NCBI GenBank assembly: GCA_947588965.1
Contig: CANQAN010000006.1
Coordinates: 43,339-107,338, forward strand
DNA length: 64,000 bases
Direction: 5' to 3'
From: an uncultured Helicobacteraceae bacterium
GTDB lineage: Bacteria > Campylobacterota > Campylobacteria > Campylobacterales > Helicobacteraceae
A program made the position numbers and the translations under genes. Shown piece by piece: positions 1-8,318 of this stretch. Below the pieces are notes generated by a model, which did no database searches, was not told where the DNA came from, and saw nothing but the letters and a program-made list of their open reading frames with translations. How positions within the stretch are numbered: position 1 is the first letter of the stretch; each line of letters opens with the position of its first letter.

Positions 1-143
1 TCTTTAACTTCCTCACTCATATCCACAATATCACAAAGAACGACTTTCGCACCAACTTTTGCAAATTCTTGTGCAGTGGCTAAGCCGATTCCTTGCTTCG
101 CACCTGTGATAAGCACGACTTTGTCTTTAAAGCATTCTTTCAT
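1..143 (-). CDS. Short-chain dehydrogenase/reductase, N-terminal part (cut by window edge)
   Basis: The gene starts at an ATG at 143 and runs out of the window, so only about 47 N-terminal residues are visible. They form the first half of a Rossmann fold of classical SDR type: a strand (KVVLITG) followed by the TGxxxGIG cofactor loop at residues 13-20 and a second strand ending in CDI at about residues 37-39. An acidic residue there usually favours NAD(H) over NADP(H). SDRs of this length class are NAD(P)-dependent oxidoreductases of many substrates, and the substrate-binding half is outside the window, so no specific function can be given. Confidence 0.8.
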   Translation of the reverse strand, partial: MKECFKDKVVLITGAKQGIGLATAQEFAKVGAKVVLCDIVDMSEEVK

Positions 144-285
144 GAAAAACCTTTGTGGTAAAATCAAATTTGCGATTGTAAAAAGGGAATCATAAAAAGT
201 CAAGAAATCTAAAGAGTACGCAAGGCTGAAGAAAAGCAGGGATTTATAGGGAATACAAAAATAACAAAGAAGCAGAAATAAAAGG

Positions 286-362
286 TGGTACGCCCAAGAG
301 GATTCGAACCTCTGACCTACGGCTTAGAAGGCCGTTGCTCTATCCAGCTGAGCTATGAGCGC
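286..362 (-). tRNA. tRNA-Arg (anticodon TCT)
   Basis: Read on the minus strand this folds as a complete tRNA. The acceptor arm GCGCTCA pairs with TGGGCGT, the D-arm contains AGCTCAG, the anticodon loop is CTTCTAA (anticodon TCT, decoding AGA), and the T-arm carries GGTTCGAATCC. The 3' CCA is encoded. It is followed closely upstream by tRNA-Met on the same strand, so the two are likely co-transcribed. Confidence 0.95.
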
Positions 363-363
363 A

Positions 364-441
364 TGGTACCAAAGGGGGGACTCGAACCCCCGACCTCCGG
401 CTTATGAGACCAGCGCTCTAAACCAGCTGAGCTACCTTGGC
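364..441 (-). tRNA. tRNA-Met (anticodon CAT)
   Basis: Minus-strand tRNA: acceptor GCCAAGG pairs with CTTTGGT, followed by discriminator A and encoded CCA. The anticodon loop is CTCATAA, giving CAT. The T-arm is GGTTCGAGTCC. The 5' end lacks the unpaired C1 pattern of initiator tRNA, so it is read as elongator Met; a CAT tRNA modified to lysidine for Ile cannot be excluded from sequence alone. Only one base separates it from tRNA-Arg. Confidence 0.9.
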
Positions 442-499
442 ATAAATAAAATAAAAGGAATGTCTATTTTAAGATTCTTTTCTTTAAAAAAGCATAAAA

Positions 500-1105
500 T
501 CAGCCCATCATGTCAATTTGGACATTGCCACTATGGACTGCATTGCTAAATTCACGTAAAATGCGCTGTGTCTTTGCCTCTGTGTTTTTACGTAAGATGT
601 CATTGTAGTTGCTTGTGAGGCTTCCGTTGTAGTTTTTTGTATAGATTCCTTTAAGATTGTTGAGATTGTCTTGAAATTCTTGAGCGATTTCGCGCCAACC
701 CTCTTGTGTAACACCCAAAAAACTCGTTGCACTTTTGAGATTCTGATCTGCAATGGCTTGAGTTTGCTCCTCTCTCTCTTTGACACGTTCCACACTTGCG
801 CTAAGATTCCCCGCCCTTGTGAGAATCTGTGCCACAGCGATTTTTTCATTAGGAGACATTCCTGCTGTAACGCGCTCAAAGGATTTGTATTGCTCATCGC
901 TCATAATCTCTAAACTCACCAATCCATAGGTGATGCGCTCTTTTATGGTGGGGTTTTCAGATTCCTCATTTTCTGCTTGAGATTCCACAGGCTTAGTTTT
1001 GTTTGCTTTGTTTATGGATTGTGTTTTATCCAATGTCCTTTCGGACTCATTGAATATTCCATTGAGATAGTTGAGATTTGTTGCATTGCTCTGATTGATT
1101 TGCAT
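500..1105 (-). CDS. Uncharacterised 201-aa protein behind a sigma-54-type promoter
   Basis: I do not recognise a family. The product is hydrophilic with no signal peptide or membrane segment. The first ~55 residues are low-complexity and rich in N, K, E and S; the rest looks helical. The N-terminus has an NxxNxLNGIF pattern and the C-terminus ends in VQIDMMG. The start ATG has AAGGA about 9 bases upstream. A near-consensus sigma-54 promoter lies 37-53 bases upstream of the start codon, and in Helicobacter most sigma-54 targets are middle flagellar genes. A flagellar or motility-linked role is therefore an inference from the promoter, not from the protein. Confidence 0.7.
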   Translation of the reverse strand: MQINQSNATNLNYLNGIFNESERTLDKTQSINKANKTKPVESQAENEESENPTIKERITYGLVSLEIMSDEQYKSFERVTAGMSPNEKIAVAQILTRAGNLSASVERVKEREEQTQAIADQNLKSATSFLGVTQEGWREIAQEFQDNLNNLKGIYTKNYNGSLTSNYNDILRKNTEAKTQRILREFSNAVHSGNVQIDMMG

Positions 1106-1141
1106 ACTTTAAAATCCTTCTTGAAAATCTATGTTTGAGTC

Positions 1142-1158
1142 AAGCAAAAATGATTCCA
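1142..1158 (-). promoter_or_regulatory. Sigma-54 (RpoN) promoter of the 500-1105 gene
   Basis: On the minus strand the sequence reads TGGAATCATTTTTGCTT. GG and GC are separated by exactly 10 bases, as sigma-54 requires, and the flanks match the GGAA...TTGCTT form common in Helicobacter and Campylobacter. The predicted start near 1132 leaves a leader of about 27 bases to the ATG at 1105. Confidence 0.65.
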
Positions 1159-1333
1159 TCTTTTTTAAGCAATCTCATTGAGGCTTGTTGGATTGATGTT
1201 TGCAGGGATTTTTTGTATTTTTGCGTGTAAAGTTAGAATCTTGTAATGCTTTTTAAGCAAAATTAACATACAATTTCACGCACATTTCAATAATTGATAT
1301 GAGTTTTGCAATTTAGTTTTAAGGATTTATGTA

Positions 1334-2200
1334 ATGAAACATTTAGTCTCCATAGTCTCCGCATTTTTCGCGCATTTTTCGCGCATTTTATTTGTGATTC
1401 CACTCTTGTTGTTATTTGTCCTCAATGCGCAACTCTTTGCCTCTCCCTTTGGGAATAAACTCATTGTCTCTATCGTGCAACTAGATGAGGATTCTGAGCA
1501 TTATGCGTATGTCCCTGCATTTGATTTAAAAGTGGGCGAGAGTGGAGAGATTCTACGTTGGTTTACTAAAGAGAATTCCGCCATTGTCGCAAGAGCGGCG
1601 GTAATTTCTGTAGAGAATAATCTTGCAAAAATCGCCTTTGAGCCTTTTGTGGGGCTTGAGCAAAAGGCTTTTCCCGTGCCGACATTATATCCACAAAAGG
1701 GCGATGAGGTGATTTTCCGCTCCTTTAATGATCGCGCCTTTTTGATTGCTCCGACACAAGACATTTATGAGAAGATTAAAGATGCCTATCCCGATGTGAC
1801 TTGGTTGCATCCTGATTTGCTCGCAGCTTATCTTATGGATGTCGGACATAATTCACCTGTGAGGGGTGATTTTCGCAAAGTCTGCACACAATATGCGGCG
1901 GGAATTGTCTATGTGGTCAATCTTAACGAAGGACAAGCTCTCGATTGTCAGACATTCAGTTTGATAAAAAAGGACTATATCACGGGCAGGGCCCCGATAG
2001 AGGAGAGGATGCTGCCCTTTTTCTCGCGCATTGGAAGCAATAATCAAGAGTGGTTTTCTTATATCATTAATGACGTGACAACAAGGGATTATTATCTCTA
2101 CTTTGATGCCCTTTTAAAGGGAGAAATCACCGATGAAGATGCGACATTCTTTGGTCGCATTACAAAATATTTTACAAAACAGATTCGCGATATTTTTTAG
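1334..2200 (+). CDS. PgbA-like N-terminal-domain protein (plasminogen-binding protein family)
   Basis: A 288-aa protein with an N-terminal hydrophobic segment (about residues 15-37) ending in an ALA/AS-type processing region, so exported or membrane-anchored. The mature part resembles the conserved N-terminal domain of H. pylori plasminogen-binding protein PgbA (HP0508). Gene context supports this: in H. pylori that gene is followed by glcD, as here 9 bases downstream. The lysine-rich C-terminal extension that binds plasminogen in H. pylori is not obvious; the protein ends in KQIRDIF, so host plasminogen binding should not be assumed. RBS TAAGGA precedes the ATG. Confidence 0.7.
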   Translation: MKHLVSIVSAFFAHFSRILFVIPLLLLFVLNAQLFASPFGNKLIVSIVQLDEDSEHYAYVPAFDLKVGESGEILRWFTKENSAIVARAAVISVENNLAKIAFEPFVGLEQKAFPVPTLYPQKGDEVIFRSFNDRAFLIAPTQDIYEKIKDAYPDVTWLHPDLLAAYLMDVGHNSPVRGDFRKVCTQYAAGIVYVVNLNEGQALDCQTFSLIKKDYITGRAPIEERMLPFFSRIGSNNQEWFSYIINDVTTRDYYLYFDALLKGEITDEDATFFGRITKYFTKQIRDIF

Positions 2201-2209
2201 GATTATAAG

Positions 2210-3604
2210 ATGAAAGCACAAGATTTTAAAGAATTAGAAGCGATCGTAGGAGGCGCAGATTGCTTCAATGATAAGGCGCATTTGAGTGCGTACTGCTATG
2301 ATGCGACAAGAGAGCGCAGATATCCAGAATGTGTGGTGTTTCCACATAATGAAGAAGAAATAAGTCGGATTCTCAAGTATTGTAATACTCATTTGATTCC
2401 CGTGATTCCACGCGGTGCGGGAAGTGGATTTACAGGTGGCTCTCTTGCTGTCAATGGGGGCGTGATATTGGCTTTAGAAAAGCACATGAATCAGATTTTA
2501 GAGATTGATATGGAAAATATGGTGGCACGTGTGCAACCCGGTGTTGTGAATATGCAACTCCAAAAGGCTGCCGAAGAAGTCGGATTATTCTATCCTCCCG
2601 ATCCTGCTAGTGAGCATTACTCCACACTTGGAGGCAATGTGAGCGAAAATGCGGGAGGAATGCGCGCAGCAAAATATGGAATCACAAAGGACTTCGTGAT
2701 GGCTCTGCGCGCGGTGTTGCCTAATGGAGACATTATACGCGCGGGTAAAAAAACGATTAAGGATGTGGCAGGTTATAATATTGCAGGGATTTTGATTGCA
2801 AGTGAGGGGACATTGGCTGTTATTACAGAAATCACACTCAAGTTGTTGAGTAAGCCAAAGTTAAAGCAAAGCGCGATGGGTGTTTTCCCGAGCATTCAAG
2901 CCGCAATGAATGCGGTATATAAAACAATGTCCAGTGGAATCACGCCTGTGGCAATGGAGTTTTTGGACAATCTTAGCATTCGTGCTGTGGAGGAAAAGTT
3001 TCACAAAGGATTGCCAAAAGACGCGGGAGCGATTTTAATTACCGAAGTTGATGGAAATTTGCCCGAAGAGATTGTCTATCAAATTAACAAGGTTGAAGAG
3101 AAATTTTATGAAAATGGTGCGACAGATTTTATCAAAGCAAACAACGATCAAGAAGCGGCGGATCTGTGGTTTGCACGTAAAAATGCGAGTCCAAGTATCA
3201 CGATTTATGGGAGCAAAAAACTTAACGAAGACATCACTGTTCCACGATCCAAACTTCCTGAATTATTAGAAAAAATCGCGGAAGTTTCACAGAAGTATAA
3301 TGTTGCGATTCCTTGCTTTGGGCATACAGGCGATGGAAATGTGCATACAAATGTGATGGTTGATGGCAGTAATGATGAGGAGCTCAAAAAGGGTTATCAA
3401 GCCATTGAGGAGATTTTCAAAATCACCGTTGAGCTTGGTGGAACGCTAAGTGGTGAGCATGGTATCGGGCTGTCTAAGGCGCCTTTTATGCATCTTGCGT
3501 TTAATGAAGAAGAAATGCAATTATTCCGCGCCATTAAGAAAGCCTTTGATCCTAATAATATTTTGAATCCGGGTAAAATGGCGTTGGATGGGAGTGGTCA
3601 ATAA
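2210..3604 (+). CDS. glcD: FAD-linked oxidase, glycolate/lactate oxidase subunit GlcD family
   Basis: A 464-aa flavoenzyme of the GlcD/D-lactate dehydrogenase family, which oxidises 2-hydroxy acids such as glycolate or D-lactate. The N-terminal FAD-binding domain shows PRGAGSGFTGG at residues 67-77 and the DPASEHYSTLGGNVSENAGG stretch typical of the isoalloxazine site. The C-terminal cap holds CFGHTGDGNVH and TLSGEHGIG, the histidine-rich active-site segments, and ends in LNPGKM as in the family. It lies 9 bases behind the PgbA-like gene and is probably co-transcribed. No partner glcE/glcF genes are nearby, so the physiological acceptor is unknown and D-lactate is as likely a substrate as glycolate. 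Confidence 0.9.
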   Translation: MKAQDFKELEAIVGGADCFNDKAHLSAYCYDATRERRYPECVVFPHNEEEISRILKYCNTHLIPVIPRGAGSGFTGGSLAVNGGVILALEKHMNQILEIDMENMVARVQPGVVNMQLQKAAEEVGLFYPPDPASEHYSTLGGNVSENAGGMRAAKYGITKDFVMALRAVLPNGDIIRAGKKTIKDVAGYNIAGILIASEGTLAVITEITLKLLSKPKLKQSAMGVFPSIQAAMNAVYKTMSSGITPVAMEFLDNLSIRAVEEKFHKGLPKDAGAILITEVDGNLPEEIVYQINKVEEKFYENGATDFIKANNDQEAADLWFARKNASPSITIYGSKKLNEDITVPRSKLPELLEKIAEVSQKYNVAIPCFGHTGDGNVHTNVMVDGSNDEELKKGYQAIEEIFKITVELGGTLSGEHGIGLSKAPFMHLAFNEEEMQLFRAIKKAFDPNNILNPGKMALDGSGQ

Positions 3605-3637
3605 ATGCAAAAAAATTGCAAAATTAAAGCGTTTTTA

Positions 3638-3646
3638 TGTTAAAAT
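3638..3646 (+). promoter_or_regulatory. Extended -10 promoter of the fabZ-lpxA-clpX-mreBC run
   Basis: TGT-TAAAAT lies 28 bases before the fabZ ATG, with no clear -35 box, as usual in Helicobacter. The RBS AAGGA follows at 3663-3667. Confidence 0.45.
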
Positions 3647-3673
3647 TAAAACTTCAGTTATTAAGGAATATAA

Positions 3674-4138
3674 ATGCTATTTGATGTGCAGAAGATTCGC
3701 GAGATTTTACCGCATCGCTATCCTTTGTTGTTGGTTGATAGAATCATCGCGATGAGTCCTAATGAGAGCATTGAGGGCTATAAAAATATCACAATCAATG
3801 AAGAAATTTTCAATGGACACTTTCCCACACAGCCGATTTATCCGGGCGTGTACATTATAGAGGGCATGGCACAAACGGGGGGAGTTTTGGCATTTGTGAG
3901 TATGTTTGGAGAAGACACACAAAATAGTGGCGATAAAATCGTTTATTTTATGAGCATTGATAGAGCGAAGTTTCGGAATCCCGTTGCGCCCGGAGATAAG
4001 CTTGTGTATAAACTAGAAGTTTTAAAGCAAAAAGGTGGAATCTGGGTCTTGCAAGGCTATGCATATGTGGATGAAAAATTAGTCGCAGAAGCCGAGCTTA
4101 AAGCGATGGTTGTAGATAGCGCAAGGACACAGAAGTGA
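3674..4138 (+). CDS. fabZ: 3-hydroxyacyl-ACP dehydratase FabZ
   Basis: A 154-aa hot-dog-fold enzyme that dehydrates 3-hydroxyacyl-ACP in type II fatty acid synthesis. The family motifs are present: [12 protein letters not shown] at residues 12-23, catalytic His49 in NGHFP and catalytic Glu63 in [11 protein letters not shown]. Length is normal. Its stop overlaps the GTG start of lpxA by 4 bases, giving translational coupling of the two enzymes that draw on the 3-hydroxyacyl-ACP pool, the same pairing as in many Gram-negatives. Confidence 0.97.
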   Translation: MLFDVQKIREILPHRYPLLLVDRIIAMSPNESIEGYKNITINEEIFNGHFPTQPIYPGVYIIEGMAQTGGVLAFVSMFGEDTQNSGDKIVYFMSIDRAKFRNPVAPGDKLVYKLEVLKQKGGIWVLQGYAYVDEKLVAEAELKAMVVDSARTQK

Positions 4139-4938
4139 TAGCAAAATCCGCGCAAATTGCCCAAACGGCCATCATTGAAGAGGGGGCTACGATTGGCGAA
4201 AGGGTAGAGATAGGGCATTATTGCGTGATTGGTAAGGAAGTGAAAATCGGCAATGACTGCAAACTTTACAATAATGTAACGATTCTTGGTAACACGACTT
4301 TAGGCGTGGGCAACGAGATTTTTCCTAATGCGACATTAGGGACGCAGCCACAGGATTTGAAATATCACGGTGAGCCTAATGAGTTGATTTTTGGGGATTA
4401 CAATAAAATACGAGAATTTACGATGATAAATCCCGGCACAGAGGGAGGTGGAAGCAAAACGGTGATTGGAAATAATAATCTCCTTATGGCCTATGTGCAT
4501 GTCGCGCATGATTGTATTATCGGGGATTCTTGCATTTTGGCAAATGGCGTAACGCTTGGCGGACACATTGTTATGGGAAATTATATCAATATTGGAGGTT
4601 TGACACCAATTCATCAATTTGTTAAAATCGGTGATTATGCGATGATTGCGGGAGCAAGTGCGCTTTCACAAGACATTCCGCCCTTTTGCATGGCAGAGGG
4701 GAATCGCGCAGTGGTACGTGGTCTGAATCTCCACAGATTGCGCAAGAATTTTGAACATCATCAGGTTGATAAAATTCATAGTGCATACAAACGACTCTTT
4801 CTCGGAAATGCGCCAATCAAGGAAATTGCTCAAGAGATTCTGCAAGAAAGTCCCCAAGATGCTAATGTCGCAAAAATGTGCGAGTTTATCATTCAATCAA
4901 CGCGCGGAATCCCTTTTGTAAGGAAAAATCATGAGTGA
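4135..4938 (+). CDS. lpxA: UDP-N-acetylglucosamine acyltransferase LpxA
   Basis: A 267-aa enzyme catalysing the first step of lipid A synthesis, 3-O-acylation of UDP-GlcNAc. The N-terminal ~190 residues are hexapeptide repeats that build a left-handed beta helix. The catalytic histidine is at position 125 in YVHVAHDC, matching His125 of E. coli. The C-terminal ~75 residues form the helical domain with [10 protein letters not shown]. The GTG start overlaps the fabZ stop, and the end overlaps the clpX start by 8 bases. Confidence 0.97.
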   Translation: MIAKSAQIAQTAIIEEGATIGERVEIGHYCVIGKEVKIGNDCKLYNNVTILGNTTLGVGNEIFPNATLGTQPQDLKYHGEPNELIFGDYNKIREFTMINPGTEGGGSKTVIGNNNLLMAYVHVAHDCIIGDSCILANGVTLGGHIVMGNYINIGGLTPIHQFVKIGDYAMIAGASALSQDIPPFCMAEGNRAVVRGLNLHRLRKNFEHHQVDKIHSAYKRLFLGNAPIKEIAQEILQESPQDANVAKMCEFIIQSTRGIPFVRKNHE

Positions 4939-6199
4939 AGTGATTTGCAGTTTTTGCCATGAAAGAGAAACGAGCAAGAACCCATGTCTTGAGAGTCAAA
5001 AGATATTCGGCGGACATAAGGCTTATATTTGCAAAAATTGCGTACTTGGTTCGTATGAGTTGCTTGTTGGGCATATTCCCTACGATCAAGATGAGCAAAC
5101 AGAATCTCTAGAAAATGAGGATTTGACAATCTTTCCTCCAAAGGAGCTTAAGTCTGTTTTAGACAAATATGTCATCGGGCAAGAAAAGGCTAAAAAGGTC
5201 TTTAGTGTCGCAGTCTATAATCACTACAAGCGCATTTTACAGGGAGATTTGAAGGATACAGAAGATACGGAAATCGCAAAATCTAATATTCTATTAATAG
5301 GTCCAACAGGAAGTGGAAAAACTCTTATGGCGCAGACTTTGGCGCGTTTTTTAAACATACCCATTGCGATTTGCGATGCGACAAGCCTCACAGAAGCGGG
5401 TTATGTCGGTGAAGATGTGGAAAATATCCTCACAAGACTTTTGCAAGAGGCTGATGGAGACGTGTTTAAGGCGCAAAGAGGAATCGTATTTATTGACGAG
5501 ATCGATAAAATTTCGCGATTATCGGAGAATCGCTCTATCACGCGTGATGTTTCGGGTGAGGGTGTTCAGCAGGCTCTGTTAAAGATCATTGAAGGAAGTG
5601 TTGTGAATGTCCCTCCAAAGGGTGGCAGGAAACATCCCAATCAAGAATTCGTGCAGATTGACACAAAGGACATTCTTTTTATTTGTGGAGGCGCCTTTGA
5701 TGGATTAGCCGATATTATTGAGCGTAGAATCGGTGGTAATGCGCTTGGATTCCATCATATAAAGGGCAAAAAGGTGGAGAAAACAAATATTTTAAATCAA
5801 GTTGAGCCTGATGATTTGGTGAGTTATGGCTTGATTCCAGAGTTAATTGGACGTCTGCATATGTTTGCAACACTCAATGAAATCACAAAGGAAGCCATGA
5901 TAGACATTCTTAAAAAGCCTAAAAATGCGCTTACAAAGCAGTATCAAAAACTTTTCGCACTTGATGGTGCGCAGTTAATTTTCAAAGAGGAGGCTTTAGA
6001 GGAAATTGCAAATTTGGCAATCTCTCGCAAGACGGGAGCTCGGGGATTGCGCTCCATTATGGAGGACATTATGTTAGATGTCATGTATGATTTGCCTGAA
6101 CTTAAGGGTTATGAGGTTGTTATCACAAAAGATGCGGTTTTGAAAGAGACAAAGCCCATGTTGGTTAAACAAAAAAAGCCAAGCAGAAAGAATGCTTAA
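4931..6199 (+). CDS. clpX: ATP-dependent protease ATP-binding subunit ClpX
   Basis: A 422-aa AAA+ unfoldase that feeds tagged substrates to ClpP. The N-terminal zinc-binding domain has cysteines at 6, 9, 34 and 37 (CSFC and CKNC). Walker A GPTGSGKT is at residues 124-131, Walker B is IVFIDEIDK, the RKH-type pore segment is in IERRIGG, and the sensor-2 region is TGARGLRSI. The start overlaps lpxA by 8 bases, with GTAAGGA as RBS inside lpxA. No clpP is in the window. Confidence 0.97.
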   Translation: MSEVICSFCHERETSKNPCLESQKIFGGHKAYICKNCVLGSYELLVGHIPYDQDEQTESLENEDLTIFPPKELKSVLDKYVIGQEKAKKVFSVAVYNHYKRILQGDLKDTEDTEIAKSNILLIGPTGSGKTLMAQTLARFLNIPIAICDATSLTEAGYVGEDVENILTRLLQEADGDVFKAQRGIVFIDEIDKISRLSENRSITRDVSGEGVQQALLKIIEGSVVNVPPKGGRKHPNQEFVQIDTKDILFICGGAFDGLADIIERRIGGNALGFHHIKGKKVEKTNILNQVEPDDLVSYGLIPELIGRLHMFATLNEITKEAMIDILKKPKNALTKQYQKLFALDGAQLIFKEEALEEIANLAISRKTGARGLRSIMEDIMLDVMYDLPELKGYEVVITKDAVLKETKPMLVKQKKPSRKNA

Positions 6200-6219
6200 T
6201 TTGGTAAAAAGAGGGAGCT

Positions 6220-7254
6220 ATGTTAGTAGATAAGATTATTGGTTTGTTTTCACATGATATTGCGATCGATCTTGGAACGGCAAATACAATTGTATCGGTA
6301 AAGGGGCAAGGAATCATTATTAATGAGCCTTCTGTTGTCGCTGTGCAAAATGATCGCTTTGGCAAAAATAAAATTCTTGCCGTTGGGCATGAGGCAAAGG
6401 AAATGGTAGGGAAAACGCCCGGAAGCATTATTGCTGTGCGACCAATGAAAGATGGAGTGATTGCGGATTTTGATATGACAGAAAAAATGATTCGTCATTT
6501 CATTGAAAAGGCACACAGAAGACGAGCTTTGATGCGTCCTAGAATCATTGTTTGTGTGCCTTATGGACTGACAGGGGTTGAACGTAAGGCTGTGCGAGAA
6601 TCCGCGATGAGTGCGGGAGCTAGAGAGGTGTTTTTGATTGAAGAGCCTATGGCTGCTGCAATTGGTGCGGGATTGCCCGTGAAAGAACCTAAGGGAAGCT
6701 TGGTTGTTGATATTGGTGGTGGGACAACGGAGATTGGTGTGATTTCACTTGGGGGGCTTGTGATTTCTAAGTCTTTGCGCACGGCGGGAGATAAGCTTGA
6801 TTTGGCTGTTGTGGATTATGTGCGCAGAAAATACAGCCTCTTAATTGGTGAGCGCACAGGAGAGGAGATAAAGATTCAAATTGGTTCTGCAATAAGTCTT
6901 GATGAGCCACTTTCAATGCAAGTTAAGGGTCGCGATCAGGTGAGTGGATTGCTTAATTCCATTGAGCTAACAAGCGAAGATGTACGTGAGGCTATGAAAG
7001 AGACGCTCAAAGAGATTTCAAACGCCCTCAAAGACGTCTTAGAGCAGATGCCTCCAGACCTAGCGGGGGATATTGTAGAAAATGGAATCGCGCTCACAGG
7101 TGGTGGTGCGCTCATACGTGGCTTAGATAAATATTTATCAGACATCGTGAAGCTTCCCGTGTATGTGGGAGATGAACCCTTACTTTGTGTCGCAAAGGGG
7201 ACAGGACAAGCCTTAGAGGAAATTAGTGTGTTGCAGCAGCTGACATATGAGTAA
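6220..7254 (+). CDS. mreB: Rod shape-determining protein MreB
   Basis: A 344-aa bacterial actin homologue that polymerises under the inner membrane to guide lateral wall synthesis. The actin-type nucleotide-binding motifs are visible: DLGTANT (residues 18-24), VVDIGGGTTEIG (phosphate 2) and ALTGGGALIRGLD (adenosine). It starts 20 bases after clpX with GAGGGAG as RBS and is followed 19 bases later by mreC. Confidence 0.97.
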   Translation: MLVDKIIGLFSHDIAIDLGTANTIVSVKGQGIIINEPSVVAVQNDRFGKNKILAVGHEAKEMVGKTPGSIIAVRPMKDGVIADFDMTEKMIRHFIEKAHRRRALMRPRIIVCVPYGLTGVERKAVRESAMSAGAREVFLIEEPMAAAIGAGLPVKEPKGSLVVDIGGGTTEIGVISLGGLVISKSLRTAGDKLDLAVVDYVRRKYSLLIGERTGEEIKIQIGSAISLDEPLSMQVKGRDQVSGLLNSIELTSEDVREAMKETLKEISNALKDVLEQMPPDLAGDIVENGIALTGGGALIRGLDKYLSDIVKLPVYVGDEPLLCVAKGTGQALEEISVLQQLTYE

Positions 7255-7273
7255 GGTGGTGTGAAGACTTAAA

Positions 7274-8182
7274 ATGAGAAAGCTGTTTTTGTGGGTCATT
7301 TTTTTGTCCATTGCATTTTTTCTCTCTATGCAAATTTCAAAAGAATTTCAAGCGAAAGTTTTGTATTTTGGCGATGTCATAAAGATAGGAATCCTCAATT
7401 TTAATGCAAACATTATCAATACCATCACGCGCCATTTTAACCAAGCGCAACACATTAAAGAGCTCACAATCGCACTTAAAGATAAAGAAAAATTGCAGTA
7501 CTCCTATGATGCCTTGCATAATGAATATAATGAGCTTTTGAGAATCTTAGAAACAGACATTAAGCCTATTTCTGAGCATTTTGAGCTCTCGCGCGTCATT
7601 TCTTTTGTTGAAATCAATAAATATACAAGGGTGTGGCTTGAGCAAAAGGATTTTCAGCCTACAAAAGAGGGATCCATCTATGGACTCATTAGCGATAATA
7701 AAGTTGCGGGAATCGCGCTTTTTCAAAATCGACGTTTATTGGGACTCCTCAATGGCGATGAGAAGTGCAGTTATAGTGTCGCAATTGGCGCAGAAAGAGT
7801 GCCCGGAATCATTAAATATGACATTAATAAGGAAGTTGTGGCGGATTATATTCCGCTCTATGCGAAGATAGAAGTTGGGGATATGGTCTATACAAGTGGA
7901 TTTGATGGGATTTTTTACCCCGGAATTTTAGTTGGAGAGATAGAATCCCTAGAAGAGAGACAGGGCTATCAAGTCGCCGTCATTAAGCCTGCCTTAGAGA
8001 AAGTTGCGCATTTTTATTGGGTGATAGATTCAAAAACTTCAGAGATTCCGCTAGAGAATAAAACACAAGAAGAGATAGAGTCGCTCGTAGAATCGCAAGA
8101 GTCCCAAGCGCAACCACAATCCACACAGACACAATCAGCGCAGATGTCAGAAATGCAGACAGAAAGAATCCAGCTAGAATAA
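7274..8182 (+). CDS. mreC: Rod shape-determining protein MreC
   Basis: A 302-aa bitopic inner-membrane protein. Residues 5-22 form a single membrane anchor, residues ~58-95 are a likely coiled coil, and the rest is the periplasmic beta domain of MreC, which links MreB to the elongation machinery. After residue ~255 there is a Q/S/T/E-rich tail (repeats of SQ and QTQS) of low complexity that is probably disordered. mreD is not adjacent, as is usual in Helicobacter. Confidence 0.9.
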   Translation: MRKLFLWVIFLSIAFFLSMQISKEFQAKVLYFGDVIKIGILNFNANIINTITRHFNQAQHIKELTIALKDKEKLQYSYDALHNEYNELLRILETDIKPISEHFELSRVISFVEINKYTRVWLEQKDFQPTKEGSIYGLISDNKVAGIALFQNRRLLGLLNGDEKCSYSVAIGAERVPGIIKYDINKEVVADYIPLYAKIEVGDMVYTSGFDGIFYPGILVGEIESLEERQGYQVAVIKPALEKVAHFYWVIDSKTSEIPLENKTQEEIESLVESQESQAQPQSTQTQSAQMSEMQTERIQLE

Positions 8183-8281
8183 TTTAAGAAGCGCGTGTGC
8201 ATTTTGAGGGCAGAAGTTTCAGGAAGTTTGCGCTAGAATCCTAGAATCATTTTTTGATTATCTTTTCGTGTAAAAGCCCCC

Positions 8282-8296
8282 TAGCAGATTCTGCTA
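8282..8296. promoter_or_regulatory. Palindrome overlapping the -10 box, candidate operator
   Basis: TAGCAG-ATT-CTGCTA is a perfect inverted repeat with 6-bp arms. Its right arm runs into the extended -10 element at 8292-8300. A repressor bound here would block the promoter of the diiron cassette. This is inference from position and symmetry only. Confidence 0.35.
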
Positions 8297-8300
8297 CAAT
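8292..8300 (+). promoter_or_regulatory. Extended -10 promoter of the diiron/flavoprotein/PhnD-like cassette
   Basis: TGC-TACAAT, 19 bases before the start codon at 8319, gives a very short leader. The 14 bases CTGCTACAATTTGC (8291-8304) are identical to those at the cytochrome-cluster promoter (43239-43252). Confidence 0.5.
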
Positions 8301-8318
8301 TTGCCACAGAGTTAAAAT

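Noticed and set aside
355..549. Plus-strand ORF beginning over the tRNA-Met gene
   Set aside because: Its first half is a translation of the complement of a tRNA (the familiar RGDSNPRPPAYET string), and it has no RBS.
1188..1204. Plus-strand TTGGATTGATGTTTGCA upstream of the PgbA-like gene as a second sigma-54 promoter
   Set aside because: GG-N10-GC spacing is right but the flanks are poorer (GGAT, TTTGCA) and the leader to 1334 would be about 120 bases; not strong enough to list as a feature.
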